64,000 bases of DNA from Saccharopolyspora galaxeae (lineage in GTDB: Bacteria; Actinomycetota; Actinomycetes; Mycobacteriales; Pseudonocardiaceae): the NCBI RefSeq assembly GCF_016526145.1, contig NZ_JADDUE010000001.1:744001-808000 (forward strand), read 5' to 3'. Positions within the stretch are counted from its first letter, which is position 1, and every line of letters starts with the position of its first letter. Position numbers and translations under genes: made by a program. This document shows, piece by piece, positions 20,803 through 27,959 of the stretch. Under the pieces are notes generated by a model that ran no database searches, had not been told where the DNA came from, and saw only the letters and a program-made list of their open reading frames with translations.

Positions 20803-21588
20803 ATGGATGATCGGCCGACCGGCTCTCCCGCCGTCCCGGACCCGTACCTGCTCGCCGGCAAGCGGGCGGTGGTGACCGGCGCGGCAAGCGGCATCGGCTC
20901 CGCCGCCGCGCGCAGGCTCGCCGCGGCCGGCGCCACCGTCGTGGCCGTGGACCGCGACGCCGAGCCGGTGCAGCGCATCGCGGAGGAGATCGGAGCCGAG
21001 GCCGGCATCGTCGACCTCGACGATCCGGAAGCCGCCGCCCCGCTGGGCGAGCACGCCGATGTCGTGGTCAACAACGCCGGGCTGCAGCACGTCGCCCCGG
21101 TGCACCAGTTCCCGCCGGAGGCGTTCGGCAAGCTGCTGCGAGTGATGCTGGAGTCCCCGTTCCGGCTGGTCCGGGCGGCGCTGCCCGGGATGTACGAGCG
21201 GGGCTGGGGCCGGATCGTGAACATCTCCTCGGTGCACGGCCTGCGCGCGTCGCCGTTCAAGAGCGCGTACGTCACCGCCAAGCACGGCTTGGAAGGGCTG
21301 TCCAAAACGATCGCGGTGGAGGGCGCCGCCTACGGCGTCACCTCGAACTGCATCAACCCCGGCTACGTGCGCACCCCGCTGGTGGAGAAGCAGGTCGCCG
21401 AGCAGGCCGAGCTGCACCGGGTGCCGGAGGAGCAGGTCATCGAAGACGTGCTGCTGGCGCGCACCCCGGTCAAGCGGCTGGTGGAGCCGGACGAGGTGGC
21501 CGACCTGGTGTGCTGGCTGTGCGGGCCGGCCACGACCTCGGTCACCGGTTCGTCGTTCCCGATGGACGGGGGCTGGACGGCGCACTGA
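20803..21588 (+). CDS. SDR-family 3-hydroxybutyrate dehydrogenase
   Basis: 261 residues, classical short-chain dehydrogenase: cofactor motif TGAASGIGSAAA, NNAG, catalytic Ser in NISSVHG, and YVTAK supplying Tyr and Lys. The specific blocks SVHGLRASPFKSAYVTAKHG and NCINPGYVRTPLVEKQV are typical of D-beta-hydroxybutyrate dehydrogenases, which interconvert 3-hydroxybutyrate and acetoacetate with NAD. The acidic residue after the second strand (VAVDRD) favours NAD. The start lies 6 nt after a TAGGTT hexamer. It is a monocistronic unit ending at a terminator shared with aroQ. Confidence 0.87.
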   Translation: MDDRPTGSPAVPDPYLLAGKRAVVTGAASGIGSAAARRLAAAGATVVAVDRDAEPVQRIAEEIGAEAGIVDLDDPEAAAPLGEHADVVVNNAGLQHVAPVHQFPPEAFGKLLRVMLESPFRLVRAALPGMYERGWGRIVNISSVHGLRASPFKSAYVTAKHGLEGLSKTIAVEGAAYGVTSNCINPGYVRTPLVEKQVAEQAELHRVPEEQVIEDVLLARTPVKRLVEPDEVADLVCWLCGPATTSVTGSSFPMDGGWTAH

Positions 21589-21590
21589 AC

Positions 21591-21620
21591 GCGCCGGGCG
21601 GCTCGGTGCCCGCCCGGCGC
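21591..21620. terminator. Bidirectional hairpin between the SDR gene and aroQ
   Basis: An 11-bp perfect stem, GCGCCGGGCGG (21591-21601) with CCGCCCGGCGC (21610-21620), lies in the 42-bp convergent gap and can serve both genes. Confidence 0.75.
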
Positions 21621-21630
21621 GCGGAGCGGG

Positions 21631-21945
21631 TCAGTGCCCGAGCCGGCCGCGGCCCAGGCGCAGCAGGATCATCGCGAGTTCCCGCCCTTCCGGGCCGAGT
21701 TCGCGGTAGCGCGCGAGCACGTCCATCTCGCGGTTGTAGACGATGCGGGGTCCGCCGTCGGCCATCCGCCGCTCGCCGACCTGCCTGGAAACCTCGGCGC
21801 GGCGCTTGACCAGGCGCAGGATCTCGGCGTCCAGGTAGTCGATCTCTTCGCGGAAGCCGGAGATCGCCTCCGACGCGGGCTGCGCGGGCTCCGCGGCGTC
21901 GGGGGTCTCGGGCTGTTGCTGGTCACCGTCCACAGCGGCGTTCAT
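21631..21945 (-). CDS. aroQ: Chorismate mutase (AroQ, short actinobacterial type)
   Basis: 104 residues, all-alpha AroQ fold. Converts chorismate to prephenate for phenylalanine and tyrosine synthesis. Family features are REEIDYLDAEILRLVKRRAEVSRQVGE and the C-terminal GRGRLGH, which matches mycobacterial Rv0948c; that class gains activity by complexing with DAHP synthase through its C-terminus. GGAGG lies 7 nt before the ATG. The leader upstream carries a short Phe/Tyr-rich reading frame and a terminator hairpin (21990-22102), pointing to attenuation control. Confidence 0.93.
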   Translation of the reverse strand: MNAAVDGDQQQPETPDAAEPAQPASEAISGFREEIDYLDAEILRLVKRRAEVSRQVGERRMADGGPRIVYNREMDVLARYRELGPEGRELAMILLRLGRGRLGH

Positions 21946-21989
21946 GACTCGTCCTCCGGATCGGCCCCGCCCCCGGCCCCGGCATGCGA

Positions 21990-22070
21990 ACGCCCCGGGT
22001 CCGAGGACCCCGGGGCGTCGTAGTGGTCAGAGCTCACGCAACTACGGGCGCCGGAGTCCCGGGCCCGTAG
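21990..22070 (-). promoter_or_regulatory. Putative transcription attenuator of aroQ
   Basis: Read on the minus strand. Arm 1 CTACGGGC (22070-22063) pairs with arm 2 GCCCGTAG (22049-22042). Arm 2, extended to GGCGCCCGTAG (22052-22042), can instead pair with CTACGACGCC (22023-22014). That segment overlaps the 5' arm of the terminator stem ACGCCCCGGG/CCCGGGGCGT (22018-22009/21999-21990). These are the mutually exclusive pause, antiterminator and terminator pairings of classical amino-acid attenuators. Arm 1 starts at the Tyr codon of a Phe-Phe-Tyr run in the leader frame. Confidence 0.6.
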
Positions 22071-22102
22071 AAAAACTCCACTGCGAAGTTCTGCGTCAGC
22101 AC
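22034..22102 (-). CDS. Putative Phe/Tyr leader peptide of aroQ
   Basis: A 22-codon frame starting at GTG 22102 (or GTG 22081 for a 15-residue version). Aromatic residues are F6, F10, F11 and Y12 in the order NFAVEFFYG, after which the peptide is Pro/Gly/Val rich to the stop at 22036-22034. A CAGACT hexamer lies 7 nt before GTG 22102, as in leaderless actinobacterial leader peptides; no Shine-Dalgarno is evident. Ribosome stalling at the FFY codons (22075-22067) would cover arm 1 of the attenuator and free arm 2 for antitermination, while translation to the stop would cover arm 2. Four aromatic codons in front of a chorismate mutase gene fit end-product sensing. Confidence 0.55.
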   Translation of the reverse strand: MLTQNFAVEFFYGPGTPAPVVA

Positions 22103-22246
22103 GTCGGCAAGTCTGCCACAGCTCGCGGCTCGGTGGCCATGTGCTGTCGGACTCAGGCGGAGCACCGCAAGATCACCGAGTTAGGCGACCACCTGTTCGA
22201 GTGGATCTTGTTGAAGTCGCCATCACCTGCGCGGAGAGTGCACCAT

Positions 22247-22615
22247 ATGACTATGACTGACGATCGGCCGCCGGAAGCAGGGCAAGAGCCGAGAAACGCC
22301 GAAATGCCGGCCGTCCCGACGATCAACGTGGACGATTTCGTAGCCGATGCGGCCGAACTGATGAGGCGAGTGCGGGAAGGCGAAGCGTTCGCGATCACCG
22401 CCGAGGGCGAACCGTTCGCCTTGGTTCGTCCGCAGAGCGCCGTGGAGCGGCGGATGGACGAGTTCGTCGGGAAGGGTTACGCCGACCCGGATTGGCCGCA
22501 GCGGCACGAGGAACTGCTGGAGATGGTTGCGGAAGGGCCTCTTCCGGCGATCTTCGAGCAGGGGTGGTCCGCGTCCGAGGAATTGCTCAGGGACCGTGCG
22601 GAGGATCAGCGATGA
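22247..22615 (+). CDS. Phd/YefM-type antitoxin of a VapBC-like pair
   Basis: 122 residues. The N-terminal half (NVDDFVADAAELMRRVREGEAFAITAEGEPFALVRP) has the beta-strand/helix pattern of Phd/YefM DNA-binding antitoxins. The C-terminal half is acidic and aromatic (DPDWPQRHEELLEM) and would wrap the toxin. ATG at 22247 has GGAGAG nearby. The stop overlaps the toxin start in ATGA, so the two are translationally coupled. The pair sits between aroQ and pcrA, which are adjacent in mycobacteria, so it is probably an insertion. Confidence 0.8.
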   Translation: MTMTDDRPPEAGQEPRNAEMPAVPTINVDDFVADAAELMRRVREGEAFAITAEGEPFALVRPQSAVERRMDEFVGKGYADPDWPQRHEELLEMVAEGPLPAIFEQGWSASEELLRDRAEDQR

Positions 22616-23010
22616 TCTACTTCGACTCCTGCGCATTCCTCAAGTTGCTGCTGCCGGAGGAGCACCGGCCGGCCATCGCGAAGTACGTTTCCTCGAACCA
22701 GCAGCCTTGGGTTTCGAGCGAGTTGCTGCTCGTGGAAGTGCTTCGCGTGCTGAACCGCGGAGTTCCGAGCGAGAGTTCCTGGCGATGGGCCACCAAGATG
22801 CTCGCGGGCGTGGTCAAGGTGCCGGTGAGCGAGATCGCGACCCGGGCGTATCAGGTGACGCCCGCGAGCATTCGCTCGCTCGATGCGATTCATCTGGCCA
22901 CGGCGCTGCACGTCGGTACCCCGTTGAGCGCGTTCATCACCTACGACAAGCGGTTGGAGGAGGCCGCGGTGGCGCACCAGCTGCCGGTGGTGGTGCCCAA
23001 GGACGAGTGA
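22612..23010 (+). CDS. vapC: VapC-like PIN-domain ribonuclease toxin
   Basis: 132 residues, a complete PIN domain. The four acidic metal ligands appear intact: D5 (MIYFDSCAFLK), E42 (SSELLLVEVLR), D91 (SLDAIHLATAL) and D112 (FITYDKRL). It should be a Mg-dependent RNase that cleaves RNA when the antitoxin is degraded; the target is unknown. It starts at ATG 22612 inside the antitoxin stop. pcrA follows 58 bp downstream with its own -10-like TAACGT. Confidence 0.88.
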   Translation: MIYFDSCAFLKLLLPEEHRPAIAKYVSSNQQPWVSSELLLVEVLRVLNRGVPSESSWRWATKMLAGVVKVPVSEIATRAYQVTPASIRSLDAIHLATALHVGTPLSAFITYDKRLEEAAVAHQLPVVVPKDE

Positions 23011-23068
23011 TCGCGCAGCGTGCGGGTGCTCCGGGGGTGTCAGGGGCTCCCGGTAACGTGGAGCGGCG

Positions 23069-25633
23069 ATGAGCACCCTGTTCGATCTTCCGCACGACGG
23101 TCCGTCCCAGGCGGGTTCCGCCGCTGCTGCAGGCGCGGCGGCGCATGATCCGGACGCCCTGCTCGCGGGCTTGAACCCGCAGCAGTCCGAGGCCGTGGTG
23201 CACACCGGCTCGCCGCTGCTGATCGTGGCGGGCGCCGGTTCCGGCAAGACCCGGGTGCTGACCAACCGGATCGCCTACCTGCTCGCGCAGGGGGTGCACC
23301 CCGGGCAGATCATGGCGATCACGTTCACCAACAAGGCCGCCGCCGAGATGAAGGAGCGGGTGGCCGAGCTGGTGGGCAGGCGCGCGAACGCGATGTGGGT
23401 GTCCACGTTCCACTCGATGTGCGTGCGGGTGCTGCGCCGCGAGGCGAAGACGCTGGGCATCTCGTCGAACTTCACCATCTACGACGCCGACGACTCGCGG
23501 CGGATGATCACGATGATCGGCCGCGAGCTGGAGCTGGACTCCAAGCGCTATCCGGCGCGCACCCTCGGCGTGCACGTGTCGAACCTGAAGAACGAGCTGG
23601 TCACCCCTGCGGAGGCGGCCGAGCGCGCGGGCAACGACATGGAGCGCAAGGTCGCTCAGGTCTACGCCGCCTACCAGCGCAAGCTGGCCGACTCGCAGGC
23701 GATGGACTTCGACGACCTGATCATGCGCACCGTGGACCTGCTGCGCGAACACCCGGACGTCGCCGAGCACTACCGCCGCCGGTTCCGGCACGTGATGGTC
23801 GACGAGTACCAGGACACCAACCACGCGCAGTACGTGCTGGTGCGCGAGCTGGTGGGGCTCGAACCGACCGAGAGCGGCACGCCGCCTGCCGAGCTGTGCG
23901 TGGTCGGCGACGCCGACCAGTCGATCTACGCGTTCCGCGGCGCGACGATCCGCAACATCGAGGAATTCGAGCGGGACTACCCGCAGGCCCGCACGATCCT
24001 GCTGGAGCAGAACTACCGCTCCACCCAGACCATCCTGAACGCGGCGAACTCGGTGATCCGGCGCAACTCGAACCGCCGGGACAAGCGGCTGTGGAGCGAG
24101 GCCGGCGAAGGCGCGCCGATCGTCGGGTACGTCGCCGACAACGAGCACGACGAGGCGGCGTTCGTGGCCGGCGAGATCGACAAGCTGGTCGACGACGGCG
24201 AGGTCACGTTCAACGACATCGCGGTGTTCTACCGGACCAACAACCAGTCCCGGGTGTTCGAGGAGGTGTTCATCCGCCTCGGTCTGCCCTACCGGGTCAT
24301 CGGCGGGGTGCGCTTCTACGAGCGCCGCGAGGTCCGCGACGCGCTGGCCTACCTGCGGGTGCTGGACAACCCGGACGACACGGTGAGCCTGCGCCGGATC
24401 CTGAACGTGCCCAAGCGCGGTATCGGCGACAAGGCCGAGACCGTGGTCGCCTCGCACGCCGATCAGGAGCGGATTTCGTTCAACGCGGCGCTGCGCCAGG
24501 CCGCGGAGGGCCGGGTGCCTGCGCTGGCCACCCGCGCGCAGCGGCAGATCTCCGGTTTCGTGGCGCTACTGGACGAGCTCGGCGAGATCGCCCGCGAGTC
24601 GGACGTGGCCGACGTGCTGGAGGCGGTGCTGGAACGCACCGGCTACCGCGGTGAGCTGGAGGCCAGCGACGACCCGCAGGACGCCGGGCGGGTGGAGAAC
24701 CTGACGGAGCTGGTCACGGTGGCTCGCGAGTTCACCGAGTCCCGCGCGCCGCAGGCACCCGGGCAGTCCTCCGACGGGCAGCCCGGCGGCGGGCAGCCCG
24801 GCAGCGGGCAGCCCGGCAGCGGACAGAACACAGCCGGGCACGACGAGCCCGGCCAGGACGTTTCCGGTCAGGACACCGACGACCCTTCCGCGGAATCCGT
24901 CGTGCGCCCGGCCGAACCGGCTGCGGAGGACACCGAGGAGGAAGCGCTCGGCCTGCCCGCGGACGACTCGCTGGCCGCGTTCCTGGAGCGGGTTTCGCTG
25001 GTGGCCGACGCCGACTCGCTGCCGGAATCCGGCGACGGCGTGGTCACCCTGATGACCCTGCACACCGCGAAGGGCCTGGAGTTCCCGGTGGTGTTCTCCA
25101 CCGGCTGGGAGGACGGGATCTTCCCGCACATGCGGGCGCTGAGCGACCCCGCCGAACTGGCCGAGGAGCGGCGGCTGGCCTACGTCGGCATCACCCGCGC
25201 CCGGCAGCGGCTGTACCTGTCGCGGGCGTTGATGCGCTCGGCGTGGGGGCAGCCGATGACGAACCCGGCTTCGCGGTTCCTCACCGAGATCCCGGACGAG
25301 CTGTTCGAGTGGCGCCGCATCGAGCCGGAGCGGTCCGCGCCGCAGGTGCGCAGCACGTGGGGCAACCGCGGCGGGTTCGACCGCGGCGGCTCGGATTCGG
25401 CGCAGGCCGGGCTGGCCGAGCGCGGGATGCGCAGCACCGGCGCGGCGGGTTGGAAGGACCAGATGGCGATCAAGCTGGACGCCGGGGACCGGGTCACGCA
25501 CGACAAGTACGGCCTCGGCACGGTGCTGGCCACCGAGGGCGAAGGTGCGCGCGCGACCGCCACGATCGATTTCGGGGCCTCGGGAACCGTGCGGTTGATG
25601 CTCATCGGCAGCGTTCCGCTGACCAAGCTGTGA
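23069..25633 (+). CDS. pcrA: ATP-dependent DNA helicase PcrA/UvrD (superfamily 1A)
   Basis: 854 residues, 3'-5' helicase for repair and removal of replication roadblocks. Walker A GAGSGKT lies near residue 55; motif II is VDEYQDTN; then GDADQSIYAFRGA, QNYRST, TLHTAKGLEFPVVF and YVGITRARQRLYL. An insertion of about 65 residues (roughly 558-625) contains repeated GQPGSG words followed by an acidic stretch; it sits in domain 2B. The C-terminus (KLDAGDRVTHDKYGLGTVLATEG) is the Tudor-like fold that binds RNA polymerase or Ku in UvrD1-type enzymes. A TAACGT hexamer 9 nt before ATG suggests a near-leaderless mRNA. Confidence 0.95.
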   Translation: MSTLFDLPHDGPSQAGSAAAAGAAAHDPDALLAGLNPQQSEAVVHTGSPLLIVAGAGSGKTRVLTNRIAYLLAQGVHPGQIMAITFTNKAAAEMKERVAELVGRRANAMWVSTFHSMCVRVLRREAKTLGISSNFTIYDADDSRRMITMIGRELELDSKRYPARTLGVHVSNLKNELVTPAEAAERAGNDMERKVAQVYAAYQRKLADSQAMDFDDLIMRTVDLLREHPDVAEHYRRRFRHVMVDEYQDTNHAQYVLVRELVGLEPTESGTPPAELCVVGDADQSIYAFRGATIRNIEEFERDYPQARTILLEQNYRSTQTILNAANSVIRRNSNRRDKRLWSEAGEGAPIVGYVADNEHDEAAFVAGEIDKLVDDGEVTFNDIAVFYRTNNQSRVFEEVFIRLGLPYRVIGGVRFYERREVRDALAYLRVLDNPDDTVSLRRILNVPKRGIGDKAETVVASHADQERISFNAALRQAAEGRVPALATRAQRQISGFVALLDELGEIARESDVADVLEAVLERTGYRGELEASDDPQDAGRVENLTELVTVAREFTESRAPQAPGQSSDGQPGGGQPGSGQPGSGQNTAGHDEPGQDVSGQDTDDPSAESVVRPAEPAAEDTEEEALGLPADDSLAAFLERVSLVADADSLPESGDGVVTLMTLHTAKGLEFPVVFSTGWEDGIFPHMRALSDPAELAEERRLAYVGITRARQRLYLSRALMRSAWGQPMTNPASRFLTEIPDELFEWRRIEPERSAPQVRSTWGNRGGFDRGGSDSAQAGLAERGMRSTGAAGWKDQMAIKLDAGDRVTHDKYGLGTVLATEGEGARATATIDFGASGTVRLMLIGSVPLTKL

Positions 25634-25702
25634 CCCCGGCCCGCCCGGGTGGAGTTAGCGTGCTCGCGCAAAGACTCCTGCACGCGGCTGGGGAATTCAG
25701 CG

Positions 25703-26527
25703 ATGGAACGCGAGAGAGCCGATCTCACCGGCGCGCCGGCCACCATGCTCGCCACCCTCTACGGACGGGCGCTGCACAGCCGCTCGGCCGACCCGCTCCT
25801 GCACGATCCCTACGCGGAAGAGGCCGTGCGCCGGATCGACCACGACTTCAGCAAGACGGGAGTGCGCGGGAACGACCCGCTGTCGATCGCCCTGCGCGGC
25901 AGCCTGTTCGACCGGCTGGCCGCCGACCGGATCGCCGCGCATCCGGAGGTCACCGTGCTGCACCTCGGCTGCGGTCTGGACAGCCGCGGGCTGCGGCTGG
26001 ACCTGCCGCCGTCGGTCGAGTGGTACGACGTCGACTTCCCCGAGGTCATCGACCTGCGCCGGAAGCTCTACGAACAGCCCGAACGGCACCACACGATCGC
26101 CTCGTCGGTCACCGACCCGGCGCTGCTCGACTCGATCCCGGGTGATCGCCGGGTCCTGGTGGTCGCCGAGGGGCTGACGATGTACTTGGACCCGCAAGAA
26201 GGCTTGGCCCTGCTGCGGCGGATCACCGAGCGCTTCCCCGCGGGGGAGTTGATCTGCGACGTGCAGGGCGAGCTGGCCGTCCGCTTCGCCAACGTGCTCA
26301 ACAGCCCGGTGCGGGCGGCGAACGCGAAGTTGCGGTGGGCGATCGGCAGCGGTGCCGAGCTGGTGAACGCGGTCCCGGGGTTGGCGCTGGATGAGGAACT
26401 GACGTTCTTCGAGGTGCCCGGGTTGGAGCGGCTGCCCGCGAGCTACCGCGCATTGGTGCGCGCGATGGGGCACATCCCGGCGCTGCGCCGGATGGCGCTC
26501 ATCCTGCGGATGCACTTCGACGGCTGA
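25703..26527 (+). CDS. Class I SAM-dependent methyltransferase (LCM/PF04072 type)
   Basis: 274 residues. SAM-binding motif I is LHLGCGLDSRGLRL, followed by the acidic WYDVDFPEVIDLRR and VAEGLTMYLDP, all typical of the leucine carboxyl/O-methyltransferase family linked in actinobacteria to polyketide or mycolate-type substrates. The N-terminal block MERERADLTGAPATML supports ATG 25703. There is no biosynthetic cluster around it, so the substrate cannot be inferred. It is convergent with the M23 peptidase gene across a strong palindromic terminator. Confidence 0.87.
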   Translation: MERERADLTGAPATMLATLYGRALHSRSADPLLHDPYAEEAVRRIDHDFSKTGVRGNDPLSIALRGSLFDRLAADRIAAHPEVTVLHLGCGLDSRGLRLDLPPSVEWYDVDFPEVIDLRRKLYEQPERHHTIASSVTDPALLDSIPGDRRVLVVAEGLTMYLDPQEGLALLRRITERFPAGELICDVQGELAVRFANVLNSPVRAANAKLRWAIGSGAELVNAVPGLALDEELTFFEVPGLERLPASYRALVRAMGHIPALRRMALILRMHFDG

Positions 26528-26544
26528 CCCCACCCGCCCTGGTC

Positions 26545-26568
26545 CGCCCCGCCCGGCCGGGCGGGGCG
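26545..26568. terminator. 24-bp perfect palindrome between convergent genes
   Basis: CGCCCCGCCCGG is followed at once by its exact inverse. It lies between the methyltransferase stop (26527) and the peptidase stop (26578) and is the likely bidirectional terminator. Confidence 0.75.
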
Positions 26569-26577
26569 CGGCGCGGA

Positions 26578-27393
26578 TCAGGTCAAGTTGATGCCGCGCT
26601 CGCTCAGCCACGGCAGCGGATTGATCTTCTTGCCGCTGGCGTTCCACACCTCGAAGTGCAGGTGCGTGCCGGTGGAGAAACCGCGGTTTCCCATGGTGGC
26701 GATCTGGTCGCCAGCCTTGACCTGGTCGCCTTCGTCGGCGGTGATGCTGTTTACGTGCCCGTAGACGGTGATCGTGCCGTCGTTGTGCTGCACCCGGACC
26801 CACAGCCCGAAGCCGCTGGCCGGGCCTGCGTCGATCACGGTGCCGTCCATCGCGGACACGATGGGGGTGCCTTTGCTGTTTGCGATGTCGATGCCGTAGT
26901 GCGTGCTGCCCCAGCGGCCGCCGAACCCGGAGGTGAAGCTGCCTTGCGCGGGCTTGACTACCTGCGGGCGCTTGGCCTCTTCCTCGGCGGCGATGCGGGC
27001 GGCCTCGGCCGCGGCGCGCTCACCGGCGATCTGCTGGCTCTTGGCCAGCTTCTCCACTTCGGAGCCGGTGTCGGTGTTCTTGGTGACCGGCAGCACCTCG
27101 GGTGCGGGCGCGGATCCGCCCATCCCGGTGGAGGAGTCGGTGGCGGAGCCGAAGGAGGCGGCGGCGTCCTGGCCCGAGGCCAGCGGCTGCACGCCGTCCG
27201 AGTCCGGGGCCGGCTCGCCGTTGGCGATCGATTGGCCGGCTGCGGCGAACGCGCCGGCGGCGACGGCGGCGACCACGATGCGTCCGCGGATCACCGAAGG
27301 TGGGGTGGAGAACCGCCGCGAATTCTGCGATGGCGGATCGTGCGGGGACGACTCCTCGGCGTTCGGGGCGCCGGGGGAGCGATGTCGAGACAA
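26578..27393 (-). CDS. M23-family peptidoglycan endopeptidase (LytM domain)
   Basis: 271 residues. A membrane or signal segment (RGRIVVAAVAAGAFAAAGQSIA) near residue 40 follows a positively charged leader. Then come a Pro/Ser-rich spacer, a short coiled helix (AGERAAAEAARIAAEEEAKR) and the C-terminal LytM domain. Zinc ligands are visible in HYGIDIA and GTHLHFEVW, and substrate-binding HNDGTITVYGH is present. TTG at 27393 has GGAAGGG 6 nt upstream; ATG 27468 is a longer alternative. It matches mycobacterial Rv0950c by position. A CRP-like site lies about 330 bp upstream. Confidence 0.9.
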   Translation of the reverse strand: MSRHRSPGAPNAEESSPHDPPSQNSRRFSTPPSVIRGRIVVAAVAAGAFAAAGQSIANGEPAPDSDGVQPLASGQDAAASFGSATDSSTGMGGSAPAPEVLPVTKNTDTGSEVEKLAKSQQIAGERAAAEAARIAAEEEAKRPQVVKPAQGSFTSGFGGRWGSTHYGIDIANSKGTPIVSAMDGTVIDAGPASGFGLWVRVQHNDGTITVYGHVNSITADEGDQVKAGDQIATMGNRGFSTGTHLHFEVWNASGKKINPLPWLSERGINLT

Positions 27394-27959
27394 TGCCTGC
27401 CCTTCCGTCTCGGGGAGTCCGCTCACTCCCGGACGGGGATTCCGGGCGGCCGGTCGGGGAACCGGCATCGTGATCGGACCGTGACAACGGACCGGAGGAC
27501 AGTAACCACGCCGATCCCCTAGGGGCAAATCTCGATCAGTGCGCGTGTGCCTACGGGGAGTGGTGGGATCCGGCGATGCAGGCGTGGTCGCACAGCGTGC
27601 AAAACGCGTCTCGGGGTTGTTACGGCGCGCCGCTGCCTGCCGGTTCGTGATCGAGCAAGACCCTCCCGTTTGGACCAAAGCAGGGCGCCTAGATCAACTC
27701 GGCGGGTGATCGAGCCCGAAAAATAGTGACTCAAGTCACAAAATTGGTTGCGCAGTGTCGTCAACCTTCGTCGCTCGTACGTTGTCACGCGGCTGAGTCG
27801 CGCGCCGGCCCGGAACCGATCGCGCCGGGCCCGGTGGCGGATCAGCACGGCGCTCGCAGCGCAAGAAACCTCCACGCGGGTGAATCGGGTCGGCGGCCGG
27901 TCGCGCTCCGTCGCTCCCGGCGTCCCACCGCGGGCCCGCGGGTTGCTAGCGTCGGCGCG
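27394..27959. other. Gene-free 566-bp divergent region
   Basis: Intergenic between the M23 peptidase and the membrane-protein gene. It holds the peptidase leader, a CRP-like palindrome (27725-27740) and, at its right end, TAGCGT (27947-27952), 7 nt before GTG 27960. No small gene is convincing. The peptidase leader does not show the conserved ydaO (c-di-AMP) riboswitch blocks. Confidence 0.5.
27725..27740. promoter_or_regulatory. CRP/GlxR-type binding site
   Basis: A-GTGA-CTCAAG-TCAC-A matches the CRP/GlxR consensus TGTGA-N6-TCACA at every core position, in an AT-rich island. It could act on the leftward M23 peptidase gene, the rightward membrane gene, or both. cAMP-responsive control of cell-wall peptidases is known in corynebacteria and mycobacteria. 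Confidence 0.6.

Noticed and set aside
27394-27560. Possible ydaO (c-di-AMP) riboswitch in the M23 peptidase leader
   Set aside because: These riboswitches are common before actinobacterial cell-wall hydrolases, but the conserved blocks expected for the class could not be lined up here. A covariance-model search (Infernal, RF00379) would be decisive.
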